Assembly: GCA_003184365.1 (NCBI GenBank)
Contig: NKYR01000010.1
Coordinates: forward strand, 186,001-250,000
DNA from: Evernia prunastri
Taxonomy: Eukaryota; Ascomycota; Lecanoromycetes; Lecanorales; Parmeliaceae
DNA: 64,000 nucleotides
Reading direction: 5' to 3'
In this document: positions 1 through 10,332 of the stretch, piece by piece
Numbering within the stretch: the stretch's first letter is position 1
Layout: the number at the start of each line of letters is the position of its first letter
Translations under genes and position numbers: made by a program
The notes under the pieces: model-generated
Database searches by the model: none
What the model was told of the DNA's origin: nothing
The model's input: the letters and a program-made list of their open reading frames with translations, nothing else

Positions 1-14
1 GTCCTCTTCGACCC

Positions 15-3000
15 ATGAGGTTCTCCTCATGGTTTGGCCCGACCGCGGCTGAATTCGCGTTCCTCATACAATTATGGCCGATCATAACACTGATACCGCC
101 GACGCAAGGAGTCAATTACACGCCGGTTCCATCTCCAGACCTCGACCTCCGGCAGTTAGGCCGAGTCGCACTCACAGGCGACTTTGATTCGATATCATTA
201 TACACCTACCAGCAGCAATCCGAGAATGCATTCACTACTAATGGCACGCAATCGCTCATCACACAACTACCTAATGGCGACTTTGCCACAACGGCCGCGG
301 CGGACGGGTATATCAAAGCCCTCTGTCCTTTCGTTATGTCAAATGAAAAACTGGCAGGGGTAATAGTCGGAGGCAATTTCACCGAGTTGGGTGGCGTGCC
401 GGCGCAGGGGATCGCAATGTACGACACGACGAGCGGCAACATTACCCCCCTGCCTGGCCTCAATGGCACGGTCAATGCAATTCTCTGTGATCAAGACACA
501 AACACAGTCTACGTTGGTGGGCAGTTCACAGGAGCGAACTCAACGAACGCGATTGCCTGGGTTGGGATGTCTGGATGGGCGAACCTGCCTTTTGAGGGCT
601 TCAATGGACCTGTGAATTCGATCATCAAGGAATCCAACGGGAATGTCATCTTCGGCGGATCGTTTACTGGACTTGGAAACTCGACCACTGTCATGCCTGA
701 ACAGCTTGATCAGCAAGTCATCAACATCGCCTCTGCTAACATTTCATCTTCATCAAACTCGAGCACACCCGGCTTCAGCAACCCATCGAACATAACATGC
801 AAAACCGATGGAGATGATGGGCCTGGTAATACATGGCTCCTCGAAGATAACTCTCCTGGGTGGTGGAGAGCAGACATGAATTTTGGTTACCAGCCAAGCT
901 TGTTGAGGATATGGAACACCCATCAGGACGGCCGGGGGACACGAACATTCCGTTTCACTGCCATACCAATTGACGGCATCATGAATTTCACCTACACAGA
1001 CCCAGACACGCACGTAGAAAGCCACTGTGATGCTCTTTGTCCTTTGTCATCAGATGCATCAGTGCCGTACCAGGACTTCAGATTCATTAACACTGTTGGT
1101 ATGAGCGCATTTCGAATTGATATATCCGCCTGGTACGGCCAAGGAGGTGGACTGGATGGAATTGAGCTGTTCCAGAACGGTAACTCCGAATCTCATGTGC
1201 ATTTTGACAAGTCGCTAATCCCTCCAGATATCTTTGCCTATGCCGTTGACACGTCTAACGAACCGAGCTGCGCGAACACCCAGTATGGCTCCAATTCCAC
1301 TACCACTGGTCCATGGACGGTAACGCCGTCTTTGCAAAGCAACTCGGAATACCTAACTGCAGATCTTACCGGGCCAGGCGTCAGCACAGATCATGTCTCG
1401 GTAACCTTCGAGCCAGATATCAAACAGAAAGGCAACTATACCGTTTTTATGTTCACCCCAGGCTGTCTACAAGACAACACTTGCGATACTCGCGGTATCG
1501 TGAACGTCACAGGAAGTTACACCACAGCAAATGCAGCGTTACCCACCCAGACAAACATCTATCAAACCAACAATTATGACAAGTATGACGTGATATATCA
1601 GGGTCCAGTTGACGCGAACAGCGACAGTTTCAGACCCACCGTGACACTCGCAGCTCTATCTGGCCAAAAGGACGGCGTCACACTTGTGGCTCAACGAGTC
1701 CAATTCAACCTGACTGACTCGACTGGTGGGCTGAATGGTCTCTACGAATTTAATTCCAATGCCAACACTACTGACAGCGATTTCTCGAGCTCTGTTATCG
1801 ATAGTGCAGGCATGGGCTTAAGTACAGGAGCCAGCATTACAACCATACAGGTGCAGAACAACGTTACGTACGTTGGTGGCAACTTCTCGAATCAAGACGT
1901 TGGCTTTGAAAATATCTTCTCGATCGGAAGTGGAAATTCCACATCTTTGCCAAATGGCGGCCTTAATGCCGAGGTCTCCAGTATGATACCATACGCTGAT
2001 TTGCTATTCATCGGAGGCAACTTCACGAACACCGTGAACGGGAGTGTACCAGGGTTGAACAACGTTGCGATATTCAATACGACAAGCCAAACTTGGGAAG
2101 CCCTAGGTGCCGGGGTCAGTGGAGCTGTTGATAGTGTAGTCACCCTGGAAGTCAACGTCACAACAGATCAGCCAGAAGTTTGCGTATCCGTGAACGGATT
2201 CTTCGATCAAATACTAGCTACGGGATCGAGCAAAGCGGTCTCAGTGGCGGGGGTCGCCATCTGGGTACCCACTCAACAGAATTGGCTACAGAACCTGAAT
2301 CTTCAGTCTCCTGCGATTTCTGGACAACTAAGTGCGATGACCAACGTGACTGGAAGCGCAACACTACTCGCAGGGACACTATCTTCACAAGACATGTCTG
2401 CTGAGGACGCGGTCTCTCTCACATCAAATCCTCTCGCCATTAATGCTCTCAAAGTGGGCATTCAGCCCCCACAGATTGGGCCGGTCACCCGCAAAAGAGC
2501 TATCAACGGACAAAACACTACCGGCGTGATGACAGGTCTCTTCTACAACAATGGCGGCTCGAATGTGACTGTTCTTGGAGGCGCCTTCGCAGCGACCGCG
2601 ACTAATGGTACTACAATCGATAATCTCGCTTTCCTAAATAACACTGGCAGCAACACTGGCATTGTCTCCGGACTGCCTTTAGGTTTAGATTCAGATTCAA
2701 CCTTCCTTGCTCTTGCAACGACGGGGACTGTTCTGTACGCTGGCGGTACAGTCTCTGGAACCGTTAATAATGCTTCCGTCAACGGACTCATCGTCTACGA
2801 TATTGGATTAGCGAACTATTCATACCCTCAGCCGCCTGCCTTCGGGGGTACTGACGTTGCTGTCAATGCAATTACTGTAAGGCCAAACAAACCTGAAATT
2901 TATGTTGGGGGCAATTTCGCCACGGCCGGGTCACTAGGTTGTCCTGCTGTCTGTGTTTTCCGGAACGGGGCTTGGAATCAGCCAGGCAATGAACTTGGTG

Positions 3001-3815
3001 GGAGTGTCTCTACATTCGCTTGGCAAGGGAACAATCAATTACTTGCTGGTGGAAACCTGACAATCAACAACAATGCCACAACTCTTGCTACCTACGACAC
3101 CTCCAAGACCGAGTGGACAGCTCTTGCTGGCGCCAGCAACGTCCCCGGACCAGTGACAGCACTCGGGCAGGCAAACAATGAGGCTTCTGAGTTCTGGGTT
3201 GCCGGTAGAAGCACTAATGGATCCGCCTTTCTCATGAAGTACGATGGTAGCCAATTCAAATCCGTCGGCGACTCTTTAGGGAAGCAAACCACGATCTTGG
3301 GCCTATCGGTTCTTCAATTGGGGAAGAACCACGAGAGTAGTGACCTCGTCCCAAGTAACATGGTCCTCCTTGTGACTGGTCAATTGAACCTTCCAAACTT
3401 TGGCAACGTTTCTGCTGCACTCTTCAACGGCACCACTTTCTCTCCCTTTATACTGTCGACTTCCGGTAACGGACCAGGAAGTCTGTCTAGCTTGTTTTCC
3501 GATAACGCGATTCACTTTAAGAACGCAGGTCAGCTTCGTGCCTTATCCCATGTACAAGAAGTCCATGTATTAACCGCTTGTATAGGTGGCCACATGGCCA
3601 TTGGTTTCGTTGTGCTCATTGCCCTCGCTTGCGCGCTAGGCGCCATCTTCCTGCTTGTCGTTGCCGGCATTCTCATCGAGCGCTACAGACGCAAGCACGA
3701 GGGCTACACCCCAGCCCCAACCAGCTACTTTGACAAGACCAGCAACATGGGTCGAATACCGCCGGAACACCTCTTCGGCCGCTTGGGTGCGAGTAGAGAA
3801 CCTCCGATGCTCTGA
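15..3815 (+). CDS. rax2: RAX2-like cortical polarity marker, single-pass membrane protein
   Basis: Single uninterrupted frame of 1266 residues, close to the usual length of filamentous-fungal RAX2. The first ATG is followed by a hydrophobic leader (about residues 12-32), then a very long extracellular part rich in N-glycosylation sequons and repeated GGNF/VGGxF beta-propeller-like motifs. A single membrane segment lies at about residues 1192-1221, followed by a basic stop-transfer stretch (ERYRRK) and a short cytoplasmic tail. In yeast, Rax2 marks division sites at the cortex and partners Rax1; in hyphae the homologue helps set polarised growth and septation. The window begins only 14 nt before the ATG, so the promoter is not visible. 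The family assignment is strong; the cellular role is inferred from homologues. Confidence 0.93.
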   Translation: MRFSSWFGPTAAEFAFLIQLWPIITLIPPTQGVNYTPVPSPDLDLRQLGRVALTGDFDSISLYTYQQQSENAFTTNGTQSLITQLPNGDFATTAAADGYIKALCPFVMSNEKLAGVIVGGNFTELGGVPAQGIAMYDTTSGNITPLPGLNGTVNAILCDQDTNTVYVGGQFTGANSTNAIAWVGMSGWANLPFEGFNGPVNSIIKESNGNVIFGGSFTGLGNSTTVMPEQLDQQVINIASANISSSSNSSTPGFSNPSNITCKTDGDDGPGNTWLLEDNSPGWWRADMNFGYQPSLLRIWNTHQDGRGTRTFRFTAIPIDGIMNFTYTDPDTHVESHCDALCPLSSDASVPYQDFRFINTVGMSAFRIDISAWYGQGGGLDGIELFQNGNSESHVHFDKSLIPPDIFAYAVDTSNEPSCANTQYGSNSTTTGPWTVTPSLQSNSEYLTADLTGPGVSTDHVSVTFEPDIKQKGNYTVFMFTPGCLQDNTCDTRGIVNVTGSYTTANAALPTQTNIYQTNNYDKYDVIYQGPVDANSDSFRPTVTLAALSGQKDGVTLVAQRVQFNLTDSTGGLNGLYEFNSNANTTDSDFSSSVIDSAGMGLSTGASITTIQVQNNVTYVGGNFSNQDVGFENIFSIGSGNSTSLPNGGLNAEVSSMIPYADLLFIGGNFTNTVNGSVPGLNNVAIFNTTSQTWEALGAGVSGAVDSVVTLEVNVTTDQPEVCVSVNGFFDQILATGSSKAVSVAGVAIWVPTQQNWLQNLNLQSPAISGQLSAMTNVTGSATLLAGTLSSQDMSAEDAVSLTSNPLAINALKVGIQPPQIGPVTRKRAINGQNTTGVMTGLFYNNGGSNVTVLGGAFAATATNGTTIDNLAFLNNTGSNTGIVSGLPLGLDSDSTFLALATTGTVLYAGGTVSGTVNNASVNGLIVYDIGLANYSYPQPPAFGGTDVAVNAITVRPNKPEIYVGGNFATAGSLGCPAVCVFRNGAWNQPGNELGGSVSTFAWQGNNQLLAGGNLTINNNATTLATYDTSKTEWTALAGASNVPGPVTALGQANNEASEFWVAGRSTNGSAFLMKYDGSQFKSVGDSLGKQTTILGLSVLQLGKNHESSDLVPSNMVLLVTGQLNLPNFGNVSAALFNGTTFSPFILSTSGNGPGSLSSLFSDNAIHFKNAGQLRALSHVQEVHVLTACIGGHMAIGFVVLIALACALGAIFLLVVAGILIERYRRKHEGYTPAPTSYFDKTSNMGRIPPEHLFGRLGASREPPML

Positions 3816-4800
3816 GCTCTGCAATTATTTTTAGCGATCTTACGACATGATACCCACTCCTTTACTATATCGGCGTTCTCTTTTCGGCGTCAAGACCTCT
3901 AGCGACGGCGTAACGGCTCTTTTCATCGTCGAGATTGTATAGGAAAAATTCGACTTCATGCTGGTAAGCCACTCCCAGAAAGCGAGTCGGCGCAGGCGGT
4001 AAAATCTAATATGGAGGGTTACGGGGCGGAATACTACTGTTTACTCATAATGTCTCTTACGTCGGAGAATCTCCCATCCGCAGAGCGACCCATCGCCACG
4101 GACTGTACATGCTACTCATCGTTTTTCTCGACCATCACCTTTAACCGACCACGTCTAGATACGGGTCAGTCATGACTTCTGTGTACTTCTTTGAGAGAAG
4201 GGGAATCACGAGGAGGGGTCTTCCTGAATTGTTGTCCTAGGTGACAGTATTTCTCTGCGGCGCAAGCACGTTGGCGTGGGAAATGGAATTGTGGAAATGC
4301 GTATTTAGATAATACCCAAAAAAAAATCACTGAAGCATCTTCACTATTGGCACCTAGAGCCATGCTCACTTTGATATTGGAAGTTCTGCCCTTGGATTTC
4401 AATCGTCAATAAATCATAAGTACTTGAGTTGAGCGGTACTGTAATCCCGCCTGCCTGCCTGGTGCCGCCTCTGACGATGAATTATACCCCGAAACCACCC
4501 CTACTAGGTCTAGAGTGATGGCCGCCTTATTGACGCGCGACCGTATTTGAGCATGCTGCTACTGGCGCCAAGCTTGAGTTGGTCACTAACTACTCAGGGA
4601 ATTTGCGCGACTACACCAGGGGGTGATCGTCGCCCGGACCGTGCAGCGACGACATTATCAACGATCTACTCTTGACAATAACACTTTGTCAGACTGTCTA
4701 GGTCCTTCCATACATGCTCTAGCCCGATCTATGCATGTAGCCATATCCCTTTCATTCATAATCTTGAAAAAAATCAAGCGCTTTACAATTGTTGAGAGCA
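3816..4800. other. Intergenic stretch without recognised gene
   Basis: This holds the 3' flank of the RAX2 gene and the 5' flank of the APH-type gene. Only short, unconvincing frames are present, and no RNA gene or repeat family was recognised. Confidence 0.5.
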
Positions 4801-5548
4801 ATGTCGTTGATCACTAATCAGATGGCAAACAGTTGCAAGGAAATCGATTGTTTTGCAATAACTGCCGAAAGGAAATATTGTGACATCGGGAACGGCAAAA
4901 CATTCGTCAAGCGCTCCCTTCGCCCACGCGAATGGCAAGTTAGTCAATCTCTCGGAACCATCCATGTCCCACGTCTAGGGAAAGAGAGACTGTTGAACGA
5001 AGCAGCAGCGATGCAATTCGTGAGAGCATACAAAAATCCCGGTTCCAATACTACATTGCGTCTTCGAGGACGACGATGCAGTATATCTGATAATGGAGTA
5101 TATAGCCGGTGTTAGTATGGCCGATCTTACTGAAGATGAGAAGCATATGGTCAAGCAAGAGCTGGCGGGACATCTGGAAAGTCTTCATATTCTACGCTCC
5201 TCCCCTCTGGGAGGTATCTCAGGACTCATGATACCTCCATACAGAGTCATGAAGAAGACTTTCAGGGACGACTGGGATTTGCGGCCATCTGAAACTAAGG
5301 GATACGTATTTTGTCATAATGATCTGTCCCAGCCGAATGTCATTGTCGACCCCAAGTCTCTCAGGATCAATGCAATCATCGACTGGGAGTATGCTGGGTT
5401 TTTCCCAAAGCAGTTCGAATTCCCCTTTTTTGAGCGGCTCGGCCCATCAGTGGCTATGGACGAAGAGAAGGATGATTCTGAAGAGCTTCTCGCTCTACTC
5501 ATGTCGCAAAGGTATTCATTATTCTTTGCCATGAGTCTTCCCAGTTGA
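4801..5548 (+). pseudogene. APH-type phosphotransferase, frameshifted
   Basis: The product resembles the fungal APH/choline-kinase-like 'phosphotransferase enzyme' family. The N-terminal part carries the conserved FVKRSLRPREWQV stretch (ATP-site Lys) and ends at ...LLNEAAAMQFVRA. The C-terminal part carries the catalytic HNDLSQPN loop, the metal-binding IDWEYAGFFP motif and the usual family ending. The two parts are in different frames: the frame used up to about 5029 must shift by one base between about 5021 and 5032 to give the expected IPVPILHCVFEDDDAVYLIMEY continuation. The stretch is too short for an intron. Either the gene carries a one-base insertion and is inactive, or there is a sequencing error. 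Substrates of this family are mostly unknown. The start at 4801 is the first ATG in frame. Confidence 0.75.
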
Positions 5549-6327
5549 CTGACCGAAAGATAAGCGAGTCTCTTGATAATAAAGTCGGTCTGCTGAGAAG
5601 GAGCCTTCCACACAATGAGACCTTTGGCAGTATGTTTATCGAGCTTGTCCTACCGCTAGGACATTCATGGCTCCTGTACAACAAGTGGGGCTTGATAGAG
5701 ATATCTTTGATAATCATTCATCCAGACTCTAGAGCAAGCGCTAGAGGTAACAATTTTGAGATAATCCATGCCTTATTAGATTCCATTCATTTGGGTCGCA
5801 ATATCAGGCACGACGCTCACGTTCTCGCTTTGAAATGGATCTTCCCCGTGTCACGGACCCCATTAGCCCTCGACGACGCCATCTAACGCCATTTAGGCGA
5901 GATCGTTCGGTGGACCAGCTTAATCAGATGGGAATCGTGCTCTCGTGGTGATACGTAGCAAGATGTCCGGACTCATCCCGAACTAATTCTGAGATGATGC
6001 TTATCATGGACCTACCTGTGGTAATCCGAATCTCGGTTCGTAAACCTCGAAATTGATATCAAAAGGTGAGCGCAATCATAGAGTATACTAGGGAGTTTCA
6101 GACCACTTTTTGTTTGTCGTGACTTTGGGAAGGGGAAGATTCGCTAAGGTCTTTACTCCAAGAGTAGGTGCTTACCTTACCCAAATCACTCGCTAAAAGC
6201 GGCGTGGCCGCGCATTTCGTATGTCTTCATGCCAAGCTTGAAGTGTGAGGCCTAGAGTACTACAAAGACACTGATAACCATTTTCTGTGAATACGAGAAC
6301 ATGATATAGAAAAGCCACCTATGCATC
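5549..6327. other. Intergenic stretch upstream of ARPC2
   Basis: An open frame of 113 codons at 5545-5886 resembles no family I know and is overlapped by an equally open antisense frame, so it is not called. The rest is the 5' flank of the ARPC2 gene. Confidence 0.45.
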
Positions 6328-7555
6328 ATGCTTCTTCTAGACTACCAGAACGTGCTCATCCAATCCCTTCTCTCAGAGCGCTTTTCAGGGTGGCTTCCCC
6401 CCCCCCCCCCAAAACGTTTGGATCGATTTCGCTGCTAATTCGGAGACCAGAGCACCTCCAGTATCAATTGACCAGGTAGTTTCAGACTTCGACAACGTCA
6501 CCTTTCACGTATCTACACCCGAAACCAAATCCAAAATCCTCATCTCCATTGCACTCAAATGCTACAGAGAGCTCCTACAGTATGGCGCTCAAGAGGTTCT
6601 CGAGAAAGAATATGGCACATATACTACGACTCCCGAAGCGGGTTATGACTTTTCCGTGCTGATTGATCTGGAGAATTTACCTGCCGAACAAGGTGAGCAG
6701 CTTCGTATTGAAGGCTACAAGAGCACAGCTCATCGAATCCGTTGCAGACGCACGAGAGGACCTAGTACGCCGAGTTTCTCTCCTCAAACGCAATGCTATG
6801 GCCGCACCTTTCGAAAGGGCCTTTGATGACTTCGCCCACAGGCAGGCGGAGGCTTCGAGATTTACGAGCGAGTCTGCACCAGAAGGTGTACGAGAGGGTG
6901 GAGAAGTGATGGCAATCCATTATAGAGACGAAGAGGCTATCTACATTAAAGCGAGCCATGACAGGGTTACGGTCATCTTCAGTACCATCTTCCGAGAAGA
7001 GACGGATCGCGTGTTTGGGAAGGTGTTCTTGCAGGAATTCGTTGATGCGAGGAGGAGGGCTATACAGAATGCTCCTCAGGTGCTGTTTAGGAATGAGCCG
7101 CCGCTCGAGCTGCAAGGTGTGAGGGGGCTCGCGGATGGAACAAATGGAGAAGTTGGTTACGTGACTTTCGGTAAGCGGGTTGGCTCATCGGGATGAGGCT
7201 GCAGCTGATAGACTGTAGTACTATTCCCCAGGCACCTCACACCGCAGCGGAGGCAAGAAACCATCTCCCACATCCAGACTTTCCGAGACTATTTCCATTA
7301 TCACATCAAAGCCTCAAAAGTAAGGATATTCCGCAAATTCTAGATGGAAGCCCAAACTAAGATGACTTGGTGCAGGCTTACATCCACTCGAGGATGCGAC
7401 GACGGACAGCGGATTTCCTGCAGGGTAAGAACCTCAATCATTCTCTTATACTTGCAACAACGTTGACCCTTGCAGTACTCAATAGGGCGAGACCGGAGAA
7501 CGAGGAGAAAGAGCGGAAGACAGCAAGCGGTCGAACGTTCAGAGTTCAGGGATGA
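6328..7555 (+). CDS. arc35: Arp2/3 complex 34 kDa subunit (ARPC2)
   Basis: Six exons give 318 residues: 6328-6389, 6451-6692, 6748-7170, 7219-7319, 7376-7424 and 7476-7555. Each junction has GT...AG ends and keeps the conserved p34-Arc sequence. The protein opens with MLLLDYQNVLIQSLLSERFSG and contains the hallmark core GGEVMAIHYRDEEAIYIKAS and DRVTVIFSTIFREETDRVFG. It ends with YIHSRMRRRTADFLQVLNRA, and the family's usual length is about 320. ARPC2 with ARPC4 forms the scaffold of the Arp2/3 complex that nucleates branched actin at endocytic patches. Intron 1 (6390-6450) has a GTGGCT donor and an uninterrupted run of 14 C residues, with a plausible CTAAT branch site. The first junction is the least certain. 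Confidence 0.93.
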
Positions 7556-7638
7556 TTGCTTCAAAAGAATGTCACAAATCAAGAGCTTTAACAAATCACA
7601 AAGACATGGCCATATTCATGCGTCCCAACGATCAGAGC

Positions 7639-8480
7639 TTAAATCAACTTGCTGTTTGAGTCACTTTGTGTGTGCCTATTTTTGTATTCCCTCGGAGTCT
7701 CAAAGTCCTTCTGCTTAGCGCCTGCCCAAAGACCCTTCTTTCTCGTCTTTGCCCACCACTCCGCCCTCTTATATCTCTCTTTCAATCCCGGACCGAATTC
7801 AACACCCGTCTTCGCCTCGTACACTGTCGCCAGCCCTAATTTCAGCATTCGGTATCCCACATCTCGTCTCAGCAGCCACCTTCGCACATACACAGTGGCG
7901 ACCGCCCTATCATACTGATCCCTTTTGTATATGTAAGCTCTTACGCGTCTGTGTAGTATGTAGCCGGTAAGCCAATCCAGAGCTTCTTTCGAATATGGCT
8001 GCGCAGGTTGACCAAAATGTGCGCCTTCAGGAGCATCGATGCCTGCTATTCGTATAGAAACCTTCTTCTCCATCAGCCCTCTTTTCTCGCCCAATAGTCC
8101 AGCATCACACATACAGTATTATCTTTCAACCCTGCTCTTCCCTCCGGCACCTTTCTCCATGGCAGCCACTCCCATCCCGCCAATCTGCCCCCAGGCATGT
8201 GAAACAGTCTGAAGCCATCTCCATCGCCCACCTTGGTAACCTTTCCAAACAAGCTCCTCTTTCTCCAGAATGATGGCTGTATCAGTGTAGCTTGAGGTAT
8301 GCGCCTTAGGTAGGAGCGGTAAAACGACAAGCTACCAAGGACGGTTGCTGTTAGGAGAACGACGGGAATCACGTTGCGGGGATCGGTGTAGTGGCCTAAG
8401 TCTCTTGAGTTGAGGGTGCCGGTCCATTTAACGATTTTTTTCTCATCCGGGTCCTTAGATGACCAGGGAGGCCATCGCAT
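7639..8480 (-). CDS. lcl3: LCL3-type membrane-anchored staphylococcal-nuclease-fold endonuclease
   Basis: Two exons on the minus strand: 8480-8115 and about 8061-7639, giving about 262 residues. The intron is 8062-8114; an acceptor one codon earlier, at 8065, is equally possible. A membrane segment at about residues 38-58 precedes an SNase-like domain with SLFGKVTKVGDGDGFRLFH, RIAGIDAPEGAHFGQPAQP and KRDQYDRAVATVYVRR. These contain the acidic and arginine residues expected for the active site, and the ending (FETPREYKNR) is also typical. Yeast Lcl3 is a putative mitochondrial/membrane-associated endonuclease of unclear role. The gene is divergent from ERV46, with 354 bp between the two starts. 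Confidence 0.9.
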
Positions 8481-8834
8481 GACGAAGTGTAATTGTTAAA
8501 GGAGGCAGAAGATGAATGTACTTACTAGAGACTGAGAGTTTACTGTCGGAATCCGGGGTACTGCAAGCGCGCGGAAGCTTCCTGTGCCACCCCAATTAGA
8601 GAGCATGGATTTGGAGAAAAGTGTCCAGTTCGATCAAAGAACAGCAATTGACTTTCCTTTCATAGACACCATTCGCAGAGCGTTAGGCCGTGCTCATTGT
8701 CGTTCCCTCCAATCTTGAACTTCTTTGCTGCATACTTTCCTTGCTGAAAAAGCCCTGGAGGCTTGCCTCTGACTGGGCGCCCAGTGTTTCGGCGACAAAG
8801 CCTCGAGGCTCGTGTTCACATTCACTGAGCAAAC
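8481..8834. promoter_or_regulatory. Shared 5' region of the divergent LCL3 and ERV46 genes
   Basis: This 354 bp interval separates two opposite start codons and must contain both promoters. No canonical TATA box or named factor site stood out. Confidence 0.45.
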
Positions 8835-10332
8835 ATGCCGGCCAAATCTCGTTTCACCCGGCTAGACGCTTTTACTAAAACGGTAGAAGATGCAAGGATA
8901 CGGACGACATCAGGAGGAGTTGTTACAATCGCTTCATTGCTTATTGTGTTCTATTTGGTATGGGGAGAATGGTCAGATTACAGACGGGTGACTGTGCATC
9001 CTGAGCTCATAGTGGATAAAGGGCGAGGTATGTTGTGGAATATTGGTACAAAATCACAATTGCTCATCTAGCGTTTTACAGGAGAACGGATGGAGATACA
9101 CCTAAACGTCTCCTTCCCCCGGATACCCTGTGAACTCCTTACACTCGACGTAATGGATGTATCTGGCGAGCAACAAACAGGCGTCAAAGATGGTCTAAGC
9201 AAGGTCCAGCTTGCGTCGGTATCAGAAGGCGGTCTCCCAATATCAATTTCATCCTTGAACCTGTAAGACTTCCCTAAATATGCCAACCTCCAATCTTCTC
9301 ACAACCCCTCTAGCCATGGCGAAGATTCAGCCTCCCACCTCGACCCCGAATACTGCGGCAACTGCTACGGCGCCATCGCGCCCCCCACAGCCAGCAAAAC
9401 CGGCTGCTGCAATACTTGCGAAGAAGTGCGTGAAGCTTATGCCTCTGTTTCCTGGGCTTTTGGTCGTGGCGAAAACGTCGAACAATGCGAGCGCGAACAC
9501 TACAGCGAAAAGCTAGACGCTCAGCGTGGGCAAGGCTGCCGAATCGAAGGTGGATTCCGCGTCAACAAAGTCATTGGAAACTTCCACATTGCGCCAGGAA
9601 GGAGTTTCAGCAATGGAGCGATGCACGTGCATGATCTCAACAACTATCTAGATACGCCGGATGGGAACCCCCATACTTTTACGCATCAGATCCATCATCT
9701 GCGCTTTGGGCCCCAAGTGCCGGAAAGCGTGACACAGAGGCTTGGCGCAAAGAATGCGATGCCTTGGACGAACCATCATCTAAACCCGCTAGATCAGACG
9801 GAGCAGGTCACTGATGATCCTGCATATAATTATATGTATTTTGTCAAGGTGGTTAGTACAAGCTATCTCCCGCTTGGGTGGCAGGGGAAGAACGGCGCGT
9901 TTGGGGGCCAGGATGATGCGCTGTTGAACGATCTTTTGCCAGTGGGAAGTCATGGAAGGGGCGAGGACGGGAGCTTGGAGACGCACCAGTACTCGGTAAC
10001 TAGTCATAAGAGGAGTCTGAGTGGCGGAACCGATGTGCAGGAGGGGCATAAGGAGAGACTGCATGCGAGGTAAGACCGCTCCTCCCTTTGACTTGGCATT
10101 ACTCTCAAGTAATCATGGCTAACACTGTACCAGAGGAGGCATCCCGGGGGTTTTTTTCAGCTACGACATATCGCCGATGAAAGTCATTAATAGAGAAGAG
10201 CGAACAAAGACTTTTGCAGGTTTCCTGACGGGGGTCTGCGCGGTCATCGGAGGTACTTTGACTGTTGCTGCGGCGATAGACCGGGGAGTGTACGAAGGTG
10301 CTACGAGGATTAAGAAATTGCATCAGCGGTGA
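8835..10332 (+). CDS. erv46: ERV46-type ER-Golgi cargo receptor / COPII vesicle protein
   Basis: Four exons (8835-9027, 9082-9262, 9314-10069, 10134-10332) give 442 residues, the usual size. The N-terminal ERGIC domain begins SRFTRLDAFTKTVEDARIRT and is followed by a first membrane segment at about residues 25-45. The lumenal part has the family cysteines (YCGNCYG, GCCNTCEEVREAYASVSWAFG) and the stretch RIEGGFRVNKVIGNFHIAPG. After a second membrane segment (TFAGFLTGVCAVIGGTLTVAAAI) comes a short cytosolic tail ending KKLHQR. Erv46 pairs with Erv41 and cycles between ER and Golgi, retrieving lumenal proteins. Splice sites were chosen because each restores conserved sequence in frame. Confidence 0.94.

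Noticed and set aside
5545..5886. Open frame of 113 codons after the APH gene
   Set aside because: No recognised family, no clear start context, and antisense frames are equally open.
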